Origin: Mucilaginibacter inviolabilis
Lineage (GTDB): Bacteria > Bacteroidota > Bacteroidia > Sphingobacteriales > Sphingobacteriaceae
Assembly: GCF_011089895.1 (NCBI RefSeq)
Contig: NZ_JAANAT010000001.1
Location: forward strand, 1,178,001-1,242,000
Length of the DNA stretch: 64,000 nt
Reading direction: 5' to 3'
Numbering within the stretch: position 1 is the stretch's first letter; each line of letters opens with the position of its first letter. Positions 44,065 to 52,280 of this stretch are shown one piece after another. The position numbers and the translations under genes are program-made. The notes under the pieces are model-generated. The model ran no database searches. It was not told the DNA's origin and saw nothing but the letters and a program-made list of their open reading frames with translations.

Positions 44065-45420
44065 ATGATATTAAAAAAAGCTACTATTTTAATTGTTGAC
44101 GATGACCCGGATGTGTTGACCGCCGTTAAGCTTTTACTGAAGACAGAAGCGCAGGAAGTGATTACCGAGAAAAACCCGGAGAATTTAAATTGGTTATTGC
44201 AACGCAACGAAGTTGATCTGGTTTTGCTGGATATGAATTTTAATAGCGCTATAAATACCGGCAACGAGGGCTTATACTGGTTACGCAAAGTGAAGGACTG
44301 GAAACCCAATGTATGCGTGATCATGATAACCGCTTATGGCGATATTGATTTAGCCGTACGTTCTTTAAAAGAAGGCGCTAATGATTTTATTGTAAAACCA
44401 TGGCATAATGAAAAGCTAATAACTACCATAAAAGAGCTCCTTGATAAAAAAGAGGGTGTAAAAACCACCAAAACCGCTGTTAAAAGTACAGCTGGCGATA
44501 CTTCTATCCTTGGCGAATCAGAAGTGATGCAGGATATTTTTTACAAGGTGAATAAAATTGCCCCTACTGATGCCAATATCCTGCTCCTGGGTGAAAATGG
44601 TACCGGTAAGGATTTGATGGCCAAAGCCATACATGAACGTTCGCTGCGTGCCGATAAGCCTTTTATTAAAGTGGATGTAGGAGCCTTAACCGATACTTTG
44701 TTTGAGAGTGAACTTTTTGGTCATAAAAAAGGCGCATTTACCGATGCCCGCGAAGACCGTACCGGCAGGTTTGAAGATGCACAGGGCGGTACTTTATTCC
44801 TCGATGAAATTGGCAACATTAGCCTGCAGCAACAGGCTAAGCTGCTTACTGTATTACAAAACCGGCAGGTAACCCGTTTAGGTACCAACAAAGCTGTTGA
44901 TATCGACATCCGGTTGATTTGCGCCACCAACGTGCCTATGCATGAGCTGGCTAACGAAAACCGTTTCCGCAAGGATTTGATATACCGCATCAATACCGTT
45001 GAGATTAATATGCCTCCATTGCGCAAGCGTAATGAAGATATTACGATACTGGCCAGACATTTTGCCAAATTATATGCCGGTAAGTACCTGAAACCTTCGA
45101 TGGATTTTGATGCCGTGGCTCTGCAGAAATTAAAATCATACAATTATCCAGGCAACGTACGCGAATTGCAATATACTATTGAACGGGCGGTGATTATGGC
45201 CGACGAGAATATACTGCGCCCCGACGATTTGATATTCTCGATCCTGGAAACGGCGCCTGAAACCGTTGCCGATGATGATAACATACAGCTAAGTACCCTG
45301 GAAAAAAACGCCATACTTCGGGTTATCGAAAAACACAATGGCAACATCACACGGGCCGCTAAAGAATTGGGATTAACCCGCACGGCCTTATACCGCAGAT
45401 TAAGCAAATATGATATTTAA
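44065..45420 (+). CDS. NtrC-family response regulator (REC-AAA+-Fis HTH)
   Basis: 451 aa. Receiver domain 1-125 with acidic pocket Asp12-14, phosphoacceptor Asp56 (LLDMN), Thr89 and Lys111. AAA+ sigma-54 activation domain about 150-385: Walker A GENGTGK 176-182, Walker B FLDE 245-248, arginine-finger region LRKR. The sigma-54 contact loop reads GAFTDA (223-228) instead of GAFTGA. Fis-type HTH at about 410-451 (NITRAAKELGLTRTALYRRL). When phosphorylated it should assemble on paired dyads and remodel RNA polymerase-sigma-54; four fitting paired dyads occur in this locus. Its stop overlaps the kinase start by 11 bp (translational coupling). It is transcribed divergently from the adaptor gene. 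Confidence 0.95.
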   Translation: MILKKATILIVDDDPDVLTAVKLLLKTEAQEVITEKNPENLNWLLQRNEVDLVLLDMNFNSAINTGNEGLYWLRKVKDWKPNVCVIMITAYGDIDLAVRSLKEGANDFIVKPWHNEKLITTIKELLDKKEGVKTTKTAVKSTAGDTSILGESEVMQDIFYKVNKIAPTDANILLLGENGTGKDLMAKAIHERSLRADKPFIKVDVGALTDTLFESELFGHKKGAFTDAREDRTGRFEDAQGGTLFLDEIGNISLQQQAKLLTVLQNRQVTRLGTNKAVDIDIRLICATNVPMHELANENRFRKDLIYRINTVEINMPPLRKRNEDITILARHFAKLYAGKYLKPSMDFDAVALQKLKSYNYPGNVRELQYTIERAVIMADENILRPDDLIFSILETAPETVADDDNIQLSTLEKNAILRVIEKHNGNITRAAKELGLTRTALYRRLSKYDI

Positions 45421-46759
45421 CCGATATGAATGGCGGCTGTTGCTGCGTGTATTTCTGATGTTCCTGGCCCTGGTTGCCGCCGCTTTTGTTATTGTTAGCG
45501 GTAAACCTTTATACCTGGTTATTTTTATCCCGCTCATTGTATATGCGGTTATTGAAATGATCCGTTTTCAGAAAAAAGCACAGGACGAGGTAAACCAGTT
45601 TGTGGAGTCAATCCATTACCGCGATTTTTCACGCCACTTTGATGTTCGGCGCGCGCCCAATGAGCTGAAGCCATTACGTAAAGGATTTAATGATATCAAT
45701 ACCACCTTTAAACTCATCAGTCGCGAACGTGAAACACAATATCACTATCTTCAAAAGATTTTGGAATTGGTTGATACCGGTATTCTTTCGTTCGAGGAAG
45801 AAAGTGGCAACATCAGCTGGATCAATGAAGCTTTTAAAAACCTGATTGGCATCCCCTATCTTAAATCTCTACATTCGCTGGAAAAACGAGATCCGGCCCT
45901 GTACCATGAGCTGATCATCGTAAAACCCGGCGACAGCAAGATCATCACCATTACACGTAACCAGCAGCTGGTTAAAATGCTGATCACCGCCAGTGTAATG
46001 CGCAGTGATAACATATTATACAAATTGGTAGCCTTTCAGAATGTAAGCGAGGCCCTGGATGAAACGGAGTCAAAAGCATGGTCAAAACTGCTTAACGTAA
46101 TGACGCATGAGATCATGAACTCGGTAGCGCCAATATCATCATTGGCTGATACCTTGAAAAACCGACTGCAAAGCCCCGAAATAACCGGTGCTATTCAAAG
46201 CAGTGAACTGGAAGACCTGGAACTGGGTATCGATACCATTAAAAGACGAAGCGAAGGCTTGCTCAAATTTACCGAAAGCTACCGCAGTCTCAATAAGATC
46301 ACCAAGCTCGATCTGAATAAAATCCTGGTACGCGACCTGTTTGAGAACCTGGCCAGCCTGATGCGGCCAACACTCGAGAAAAAACACATCGAACTGGAAA
46401 TCATCCTGCGCGATCCTACCCTGGCTATACAGGCTGATATTAACTTGATTGAACAGGTAATGATCAACCTGCTGGTAAACGCCATAGAAGCGGTAAAAGA
46501 CCGTGAAGAGCCCCGCCTGATATTATCAGGCGAGTTACAGAATAACAGCAAAACCCTGGTAAAAGTGATAGACAACGGTTTGGGTATGCCGCCCGAACTG
46601 CTCGATAAAATTTTTATCCCCTTCTTTAGTACCCGTAAAACAGGCAGCGGTATAGGTCTTAGTTTATGTAAACAGATCATGTTATTGCACAAAGGCAATA
46701 TACAGGTACAATCAACCGAAGGCAAGGGATCATCATTTATTTTGCAATTTATACCATGA
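45410..46759 (+). CDS. NtrY-like sensor histidine kinase with no periplasmic domain
   Basis: 449 aa. Two TM helices at about 9-28 and 35-51 joined by about five residues, so no extracytoplasmic sensor. Then a HAMP/PAS-like cytoplasmic region (about 55-225), an H-box with His233 in THEIMNSVAPI (the NtrY-class form), and a HATPase domain with N-box NLLVNAIEAV, G1 DNGLGM, F-box IFIPFFSTR and G2 GSGIGLSL. It phosphorylates the regulator whose gene overlaps its start. Lacking a sensor loop, it may read membrane state or the activity of a partner permease, as BceS-type kinases do; this is inference. A palindrome 4 bp after the stop (46764-46796) is the left flank of the transposase element and may double as terminator. 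Confidence 0.93.
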   Translation: MIFNRYEWRLLLRVFLMFLALVAAAFVIVSGKPLYLVIFIPLIVYAVIEMIRFQKKAQDEVNQFVESIHYRDFSRHFDVRRAPNELKPLRKGFNDINTTFKLISRERETQYHYLQKILELVDTGILSFEEESGNISWINEAFKNLIGIPYLKSLHSLEKRDPALYHELIIVKPGDSKIITITRNQQLVKMLITASVMRSDNILYKLVAFQNVSEALDETESKAWSKLLNVMTHEIMNSVAPISSLADTLKNRLQSPEITGAIQSSELEDLELGIDTIKRRSEGLLKFTESYRSLNKITKLDLNKILVRDLFENLASLMRPTLEKKHIELEIILRDPTLAIQADINLIEQVMINLLVNAIEAVKDREEPRLILSGELQNNSKTLVKVIDNGLGMPPELLDKIFIPFFSTRKTGSGIGLSLCKQIMLLHKGNIQVQSTEGKGSSFILQFIP

Positions 46760-46763
46760 CAAT

Positions 46764-46796
46764 AAACTTACGAAGTTTTAAAAACTTCGTAAGTTT
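46764..46796. repeat. REP-like palindrome, left flank of the transposase gene
   Basis: AAACTTACGAAGTTTT and AAAACTTCGTAAGTTT are perfect 16-bp complements around one A. The same palindrome recurs at 47396-47428 on the other side of the transposase gene. Confidence 0.85.
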
Positions 46797-46813
46797 GAAA
46801 GTGCCCTCTATAT

Positions 46814-47359
46814 ATGAAAATCAACAATAACACCTGCTACCATTTATATAACAGAGGAAACAATAGAGAACCGATCTATTTTGAAGAAGAAAATTACTGC
46901 TATTTTCTTACCCAATTTAAAAAACACGTATTACCATCCTCTGAAGTTTACTCATATTGTTTAATGCCAAATCATTTTCATTTCTTTATCCGGGTCAATG
47001 ATAATGTGCTTTTTGAAAAAGGGATAAAAAACTTTTTTATTTCATATTCCAAAGCGATTAATAAAAAATACAATCGCATTGGAAGCCTATTTCAAGGTAG
47101 ATATAAAGTATCCGAGGTCAATTCAAATAGTTACTATACTAAAATAATCACTTATATACATCAGAATCCGGTAGTTGCCAAACTGGTTGACAATATGATT
47201 GATTATAAATACTCATCTTATTCAGCATATTTGACGCAGAAAGAAACCTCATTAAAAAAGCAAGAAGTTTTGGATTGGTTTGGTGGCCTAATTAGCTTTA
47301 TTGATGTTCATAAGATAATACTTGATGAGCGTCAAATAAGTCAATATTTAAAGGTTTAA
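46814..47359 (+). CDS. REP-associated tyrosine transposase (RAYT, Y1/IS200-like)
   Basis: 181 aa, Y1_Tnp fold. N-terminus CYHLYNRGNNREPIYFE; HUH motif His54-Phe-His56 inside MPNHFHFF; probable catalytic Tyr114 in the ITYIHQNPV segment. HUH single-strand nucleases of this class cut and rejoin DNA at REP palindromes. Unlike a full IS, the gene is flanked by two copies of one palindrome plus a short shared sequence (GTGCCCTCTATATA on the left, GCACTCTCCATATA on the right), the usual layout of a RAYT with its REPs. It sits between the kinase and MocR genes and looks intact. Whether it still mobilises is unknown. Confidence 0.88.
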   Translation: MKINNNTCYHLYNRGNNREPIYFEEENYCYFLTQFKKHVLPSSEVYSYCLMPNHFHFFIRVNDNVLFEKGIKNFFISYSKAINKKYNRIGSLFQGRYKVSEVNSNSYYTKIITYIHQNPVVAKLVDNMIDYKYSSYSAYLTQKETSLKKQEVLDWFGGLISFIDVHKIILDERQISQYLKV

Positions 47360-47395
47360 ACTTAGCCCTTCAAGGACCGGAGCACTCTCCATATA

Positions 47396-47428
47396 AAACT
47401 TACGAAGTTTTAAAAACTTCGTAAGCTT
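47396..47428. repeat. REP-like palindrome, right flank of the transposase gene
   Basis: AAACTTACGAAGTTTT and AAAACTTCGTAAGCTT around one A; one base differs from the left-flank copy at 46764-46796. A degenerate copy of GCCCTCTATATA precedes it. Confidence 0.85.
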
Positions 47429-47482
47429 ACTGTTCTGCCTTCATTTGCCTCGTTTAAAAAGCAATCACTACCTTTGGTACAA

Positions 47483-47506
47483 TGTCTTTATTTGTAAATA
47501 AAGACA
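47483..47506 (+). promoter_or_regulatory. Palindromic operator in front of the MocR-type gene
   Basis: TGTCTTTATTT and AAATAAAGACA form a perfect 11-bp dyad around GT, ending 9 bp before the ATG at 47516. The arms include TTTATTTG, a near match to a -7 box, so binding here would block transcription. It is the likely autoregulatory site of the downstream GntR-type regulator. Confidence 0.6.
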
Positions 47507-47515
47507 GTACAGTAT

Positions 47516-48919
47516 ATGAAAACCTATAAATTTGAGGCATTTACTTCCGATATTGAAAAGAACATCAGAGATGGAATTTATAAACCCGGTCATAAGCTCC
47601 CTTCTGTCCGCGATCTGAAAAAGCAATATCATACCAGCGTTAGTACCATTCAAAGTGGTTATGAGCATTTAATTATCTTAGGTTTAGTAACCAGCATTCC
47701 CAAATCCGGCTATTATGTAGCGGTGCCATCAATCCCCAATAAAAAAAATACGCTACGAGATAATCCAGTAGTCAGGGACGCCATTTTTGAAAGAAATATC
47801 GAGCAAATAACCACATCCCGAAGCGAAAAAAAACTAGCAGAGTTTAATGTAGCCACCCCCGGCGATCTTATTATTTCTCAAAAGTTGCTACTGAGAACAA
47901 TGCAACAAGTTATACGAGAAAAAGGCGCAGGCCTGTTAAGATATTACCCTACAAATGGGTCCGAAGATTTAAAAAATAACATTATAAAACATGCGGCCGG
48001 TTATCAGACCCGTATCAATCCACAGGAATTGCTGATCACCGATGGTGCATTACAAGCCCTTTATATTGCCCTTTCTGCCATATGTAATGCAGGCGACGTA
48101 ATCGCTGTAGAAAGCCCCTGTGTTTTTTCTATATTGGAGGTTATCAGGGTGCTTCATCTCAAAGTGATTGAAGTACCTGTCGATTTGGTGAATGGTTTTG
48201 ATGTTGCATTTTTTGAAAAAGCCTGTCAGAAAAACAAAATAAAAGCTGTTGTTATTACACCCAACTTTCATAATCCTACAGGTATACTACTTGCTGATGA
48301 GGTTAAAAAAGAATTGGTTAAAGTAATACAGCGATACAATGTTGCCGCTATCGAAAATGACATTTATGGCGATTTAAATTTTAGCGGAAAGCGTCCATCT
48401 ACGCTAAAGAGCTATGATGATAGTGGCCTGGTAATCACTTACTCATCCTATTCCAAAACCCTTGCACCCGGTATTCGCCTGGGTTGGTTAGCCGCCGGCA
48501 AATTTCTGGAGCGTGCAGAACAAATTAAATTTTCTATGGGTAGTACGGTTTCCCCTATCTATCAGGAAACTGTCAATCGTTTATTAGATACCAGCAGCTA
48601 CGACCGGCATATCCGGGCTTTCAGAATGCAACTGGCAAAAAACGCACACTTTACCATCAATCTTTTATCAACTCATTTTCCTAAAGATACATATATCGTA
48701 CCTCCTTCAGGAGGTTATAATATATGGGTAAAAATGCCCGATCAAGTGGATATGAATAATTTTTACCATCAGTGCGAACGAATCGGTGTCAAATTTACGC
48801 CAGGCTATACTTTTTCTTTTTCGGCCATGTTTGCCAACAATTTCAGAATTGTATTCGCAGATAAATATTCTTCATTAAAAGTTAAAGCGCTTGAGCTACT
48901 GGGCGAGGCTGTTTCATAG
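47516..48919 (+). CDS. MocR-type transcriptional regulator (GntR HTH + aminotransferase domain)
   Basis: 467 aa. N-terminal winged HTH (about 1-75: GIYKPGHKLPSVRDLKKQYH, then TSVSTIQSGYEHL), linker, then a fold-type I aminotransferase-like domain (about 110-465) with the PLP lysine Lys314 in SSYSKTLAPGIRLGW and an Asn-Pro-Thr-Gly motif (HNPTG). MocR proteins sense PLP or amino compounds and often control the neighbouring gene or themselves. The perfect palindrome directly upstream (47483-47506) suits autoregulation. Next on the same strand, 69 bp on, is a GNAT acetyltransferase gene, then an MFS transporter gene: plausible targets. The usual PdxR partners (pdxS/T) are absent, so a PdxR role is unlikely. 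Confidence 0.9.
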   Translation: MKTYKFEAFTSDIEKNIRDGIYKPGHKLPSVRDLKKQYHTSVSTIQSGYEHLIILGLVTSIPKSGYYVAVPSIPNKKNTLRDNPVVRDAIFERNIEQITTSRSEKKLAEFNVATPGDLIISQKLLLRTMQQVIREKGAGLLRYYPTNGSEDLKNNIIKHAAGYQTRINPQELLITDGALQALYIALSAICNAGDVIAVESPCVFSILEVIRVLHLKVIEVPVDLVNGFDVAFFEKACQKNKIKAVVITPNFHNPTGILLADEVKKELVKVIQRYNVAAIENDIYGDLNFSGKRPSTLKSYDDSGLVITYSSYSKTLAPGIRLGWLAAGKFLERAEQIKFSMGSTVSPIYQETVNRLLDTSSYDRHIRAFRMQLAKNAHFTINLLSTHFPKDTYIVPPSGGYNIWVKMPDQVDMNNFYHQCERIGVKFTPGYTFSFSAMFANNFRIVFADKYSSLKVKALELLGEAVS

Positions 48920-48988
48920 TAACTGTACTGCTTGTTTTTACATATTCTGTATATGTATCAATAGTATCATAGAGTCTAATTTTGGCAA

Positions 48989-49510
48989 ATGGATTCAACA
49001 ATCATAACCAAATTTACTATTGCTACCCAACAAGGCATGGATGCCTTATTATACCTCACCCAAACCATTGCCAGGGAAAAGTTTTTGCCCTTGCTCTCAC
49101 AAAAGCAGGTTGAGAATTATCTTTCAGAAAACTTTAACGAAAAGGCGTTGATGGCAGAAGTCAACAGCATGTCCAATCAATGGCTTGTAGTTTACGCCGA
49201 CGATAAACCTGCAGGTTTTGCCCGTATTACGTCTAAAGGAGAGCGCCCCAGGCAGATAGCTCAAAATCGTATTATCCGCATTGCTGATTTTGGTATCATT
49301 AAAGAATACACAGATCCTGCTATCAGACAATCATTATTTGATAAATGCTTAGCAGTTTGTAAATCCTATGAAGCCATCTGGATTAATGAATATGTGGAAA
49401 ATCCCTTCATTGGTTTTTTTGAATCGGAAGGTTTTGCCAAACAAGATGAAAAATCCCAACTGCACGAACTTCCATTGCAATCTGTTTGCCTGATAAAACA
49501 TCTTTCCTAA
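48989..49510 (+). CDS. GNAT-family N-acetyltransferase
   Basis: 173 aa. The GNAT core is recognisable: a helix-rich start (KFTIATQQGMDALLYLTQTI), the beta4 strand QWLVVYADDKPAGFARITS, an acetyl-CoA-side strand RIADFGIIKEY, and the C-terminal IWINEYVENPFIGFFESEGF, typical of the ribosomal-protein/spermidine-type acetyltransferase branch. The Q/RxxGxG loop is degenerate. The substrate is not predictable; small amines or amino acids would fit the adjacent MocR regulator and exporter. A TAATTTTG box (48977-48984) ends 4 bp before the ATG, so if used as a promoter the mRNA would be almost leaderless. Confidence 0.75.
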   Translation: MDSTIITKFTIATQQGMDALLYLTQTIAREKFLPLLSQKQVENYLSENFNEKALMAEVNSMSNQWLVVYADDKPAGFARITSKGERPRQIAQNRIIRIADFGIIKEYTDPAIRQSLFDKCLAVCKSYEAIWINEYVENPFIGFFESEGFAKQDEKSQLHELPLQSVCLIKHLS

Positions 49511-49588
49511 AAAACGATCAACAGTTTTTATCATGCCTTTTATACCGGTAAAAGCAAAGCGGTTTTTATCACTATGGGATAAAAAATC

Positions 49589-50848
49589 ATGTCTATGGAA
49601 GGCTGTTGCCTACCTCTTCATCAAAATATACTAAAAATGAAATCAGATCAACAACTAACTGCCAATTCCGCATCAGTTACTAATATTATTGCACCGCCAA
49701 TGTTCCTGGTCATTATTTTATCATTAGGAACTTTCATTATTTTTTTCCAGGGATTTATGGTCGCGCCGATTTTGCCAGGACTGGCCATGCTATTTCACGT
49801 ATCTGTGCGTCACGTAAGTTTTATTGAACCAGCTTACTTATTAGGATATGGATTTGTTACCCTGGTTTACGCGCCTTTATCAGATAAATACGGCCGTTTT
49901 CCGGTTATATTATTTTCATTAAGTTGCTTTATTGTGTTAACTGCCTGCACCGGATTTTGCACCTCCATCACACAGATGATTATCCTTAGGTTATTGACTG
50001 GTTTGGGTGCAGGCGGCGTGGCTCCAATTACCATTGGATGGATTGGTGATAATTTTCCATATGAAAAGCGAGGTCATGCCCTGGGTATTTTTTTCGGGTT
50101 TATGGCCGGTGGAATGGCCTTTGGTTCCAGTGCTGGAGCTTTGCTTACTGCTCAGTTAGGCTGGCAAATGATGTTTTGGGTTGCGGCTGCTGTAGGTGCT
50201 TGCGTTTTATTGGTATTGATGGTTAACGCTAAACATTTTTTACAAAGAAACACCAAACATGCCGGCGGCTTCCATATTATGTACCAATCTCTTAAAGAGA
50301 TTTTTTGCTTGCCGAGGGGCTGGCGAACTTACTTGTTTGTGCTGTTTAATGGCATGTTTCATAGCGGGGTTTTCGCTTGGACAGGTTATTTTTTTTATAA
50401 GAATTACCATCTTAATGAAAGGGAAATCGGCTTTGCGCTATTGGGCTATGGCATACCCGGATTGCTCTTTGGGCCAATACTGGGCAAACTTGCCGATAAG
50501 TTTGGGCGCAATAAAATCATCCCGATAGGAATTTTAGTGGGGGCTTTATCTGCAATAACATTGGGCATAAACTATTCACTGGCCGTATCCTGCATGGCTA
50601 TTGCCACCTTATCCTTAGGGTTCGATTTAACCCAGCCCCTGTACGCAGCCATTATTACAACCCTTTCGCCCAAAAAAGGAGCAGCCACAGGTTTGTTCGC
50701 TTTCTTCCTTTTCATGGGCTATGGGTTTGGAAGCCTGATTTTCAGCATGATTGTAAGTATAGGACTGAATCAAACCTTCCGGCTATTTGGAATAGTTGCT
50801 GTTGTTGTTGCTTTTATCGCTGTAAACAATTTTAAAAATGAAAAATAA
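49589..50848 (+). CDS. MFS transporter, 12-TM drug/metabolite exporter type
   Basis: 419 aa with twelve hydrophobic segments in two halves. Motif A between TM2 and TM3 (APLSDKYGRFPVI) and its second-half counterpart (GKLADKFGRNKII) are clear; TM4-5 has RLLTGLGAGGVAP. This places it among arabinose-efflux/DHA-type proton antiporters that export small molecules. A second ATG at 49637 (MKSDQQLTANSAS) would shorten the N-terminus by 16 residues and gives a more usual tail ahead of TM1, so the start is uncertain. It follows the acetyltransferase by 78 bp, perhaps exporting or detoxifying the same compound. Confidence 0.88.
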   Translation: MSMEGCCLPLHQNILKMKSDQQLTANSASVTNIIAPPMFLVIILSLGTFIIFFQGFMVAPILPGLAMLFHVSVRHVSFIEPAYLLGYGFVTLVYAPLSDKYGRFPVILFSLSCFIVLTACTGFCTSITQMIILRLLTGLGAGGVAPITIGWIGDNFPYEKRGHALGIFFGFMAGGMAFGSSAGALLTAQLGWQMMFWVAAAVGACVLLVLMVNAKHFLQRNTKHAGGFHIMYQSLKEIFCLPRGWRTYLFVLFNGMFHSGVFAWTGYFFYKNYHLNEREIGFALLGYGIPGLLFGPILGKLADKFGRNKIIPIGILVGALSAITLGINYSLAVSCMAIATLSLGFDLTQPLYAAIITTLSPKKGAATGLFAFFLFMGYGFGSLIFSMIVSIGLNQTFRLFGIVAVVVAFIAVNNFKNEK

Positions 50849-50930
50849 GAAGAGGGTAAAATTTTAAGAAAACGGAAAGCAATCTTTTGTTTCTTCTAAA
50901 CACATAGCAAGGTTCCGGTTAAGTAACCAC

Positions 50931-50938
50931 TATATTTG
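50931..50938 (+). promoter_or_regulatory. -7 box of the reductase-thioredoxin operon
   Basis: TATATTTG, an exact TAnnTTTG match, 25 bp before the ATG at 50964. No exact TTTG -33 box is seen. It separates this operon from the MFS gene upstream. Confidence 0.45.
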
Positions 50939-50963
50939 AGTCGAGCATTGATAGAATATCACG

Positions 50964-51542
50964 ATGAACAAACAATTTCAAACAGATGATACGCCCATTT
51001 TACAAAGAACACAACTTCTTGCTATTTCCGGGAGTTTAAGAATAGGTTCATCTAACCATCATATCCTAAAATACCTGGCCACCCAGGTTCCTGACAGTAT
51101 TAATTATACCATATACGATGAACTGGCACTGATACCGCCATTTGATCCGGGTTTGGATAATGACACACCGCCCGATGCCGTTACACGTCTGCGTGGACTT
51201 TTAAATACCGTTGATGGTGTGATCATTTGCACGCCCGAATATGCTTTTGGTGTGCCTGGGCAGCTTAAAAATATGCTGGATTGGCTGGTATCCAGCAGTT
51301 CACTGGTCGAAAAACCAATAGCCCTTATTACGGCTTCCCTTGGTGGCGAACATGCCCATGCCTCGCTCCTGCTTACGCTGGGCGCGTTAAATAGTTATGT
51401 TATTGAAAGCGCAACATTACTTATCCCTTTCATCCGGTCCAAAATAAACGCGGATGGCCATATTATCCATCAGGAAACCGAAGAAAGCTTAAAATTATTA
51501 CTACATAATTTTTTAACTTTAGATTCACATCCATCTCAATAA
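50964..51542 (+). CDS. NADPH-dependent FMN reductase family oxidoreductase
   Basis: 192 aa flavodoxin-like fold. The FMN phosphate loop SGSLRIGSSN lies at about 24-33 after an extended N-terminus. The segment CTPEYAFGVPGQLKNMLDWL (about 93-112) is the flavin-ring and dimer motif of the NAD(P)H-dependent FMN/azo/quinone reductase family (PF03358), followed by ITASLGGEHAHASLL. It transfers electrons from NADPH via FMN to quinones, azo compounds or metals; cytoplasmic. It stands 10 bp before a secreted thioredoxin-like gene, probably in one operon, which suggests a redox-stress role. Confidence 0.87.
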   Translation: MNKQFQTDDTPILQRTQLLAISGSLRIGSSNHHILKYLATQVPDSINYTIYDELALIPPFDPGLDNDTPPDAVTRLRGLLNTVDGVIICTPEYAFGVPGQLKNMLDWLVSSSSLVEKPIALITASLGGEHAHASLLLTLGALNSYVIESATLLIPFIRSKINADGHIIHQETEESLKLLLHNFLTLDSHPSQ

Positions 51543-51552
51543 ATTTAGCCCC

Positions 51553-52131
51553 ATGAAAAAGATCACTTTGTTGTTTTTTGCACTCGCAATTGCCTTGAGC
51601 AGCCATGCGCAAACCACCAATCCATCAGCCGATGAGATATTAAAGCAGGCTTATTCAAAAGCTACCAAAGAGCATAAAAAGGTAATGCTGATATTTCATG
51701 CGTCATGGTGTGGCTGGTGTAAAAAAATGGAGGCCTCGCTGAATGATCCATCCTGTAAACAAATGATCGATAACAATTATGTGATAGCCACATTGGACGT
51801 ACTGGAACAGCCTGCCAGAAAAAATCTGGAAAACCCGGGATCCACAGAGGCTTTAACCAAATTTCACGGGGAAAAATCAGGATTGCCCTTTTGGTTGATC
51901 CTGGATGAAAAAGGCAAAGTTTTAGGCGATAGCCAGGTAAGACCAAAAGGCGCTTCATTGGATACGTATGGCGATAATGTAGGCTGCCCGGCCAGTGAAA
52001 GCGAAGTAGCTTATTTTGTTCAGCTGTTAAAATCAACTTCTAAACTAAGCGACCTTGATTTGGCGGTTATCGGCAAACGTTTCGCGCAAAACCAACCTGC
52101 CCCGGCACTAAAACCAGCAGGTACAAATTAA
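51553..52131 (+). CDS. Secreted thioredoxin-like protein (CGWC)
   Basis: 192 aa with a signal peptide (MKKITLLFFALAIALSSHAQ). Thioredoxin fold from about 30, active site WCGWCKKME with Cys53 and Cys56, the same CxxC type as the DUF255/thioredoxin_7 group; cis-Pro region GLPFWLILDEKGKVLG at about 115-130. It should act in the periplasm as a thiol-disulfide reductase or isomerase. Its last third (SEVAYFVQLLKSTSKLSDLD) is helical and specific. It is transcribed with the flavin reductase 10 bp upstream and ends at the hairpin at 52201. Confidence 0.88.
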   Translation: MKKITLLFFALAIALSSHAQTTNPSADEILKQAYSKATKEHKKVMLIFHASWCGWCKKMEASLNDPSCKQMIDNNYVIATLDVLEQPARKNLENPGSTEALTKFHGEKSGLPFWLILDEKGKVLGDSQVRPKGASLDTYGDNVGCPASESEVAYFVQLLKSTSKLSDLDLAVIGKRFAQNQPAPALKPAGTN

Positions 52132-52200
52132 ACGATTAAAAAATACACGAATCAGGCATTTGACAATGCTCCGGGATTTTCGTGTAGTGATATCATTACC

Positions 52201-52235
52201 CAGCCCGGTTCTCTTTTATTCAGAGAACCGGGCTG
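52201..52235 (+). terminator. Terminator hairpin after the thioredoxin gene (repeat-associated)
   Basis: CAGCCCGGTTCTCT (52201-52214) and AGAGAACCGGGCTG (52222-52235) are perfect 14-bp arms followed by TTTAGTT. Nearly the same hairpin ends the glycosidase gene at 60282-60320, and each copy is followed by a 142-bp element. Confidence 0.8.
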
Positions 52236-52280
52236 TTTAGTTAAAGGGAAAAGACCTCAAAAAACAGTCGATATCTTAAT

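Larger units (their letters stand above)
5690..46759. other. Two-component-controlled FtsX permease superlocus (four minus-strand units plus regulator/kinase)
   Basis: About 41 kb hold one HlyD adaptor, two ABC ATPases, thirteen tandem permeases, one DUF4097-type protein, one TolC, one NtrC-type regulator and one kinase, with no unrelated gene inserted. Four minus-strand units (43720 to 28107, 27873 to 20381, 20151 to 8056, 7808 to 5690) each start behind the same dyad element. Grouping these genes into one regulon is my inference from the shared cis elements. Confidence 0.7.

Noticed and set aside
44721..45143. Antisense ORFs within the regulator and other genes
   Set aside because: They mirror strongly coding sequence on the other strand and show no family features, signal peptides or start signals.
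47516..48919. MocR protein as the pyridoxal regulator PdxR
   Set aside because: No pdxS/pdxT or other vitamin B6 genes are adjacent, so only the MocR class is supported.
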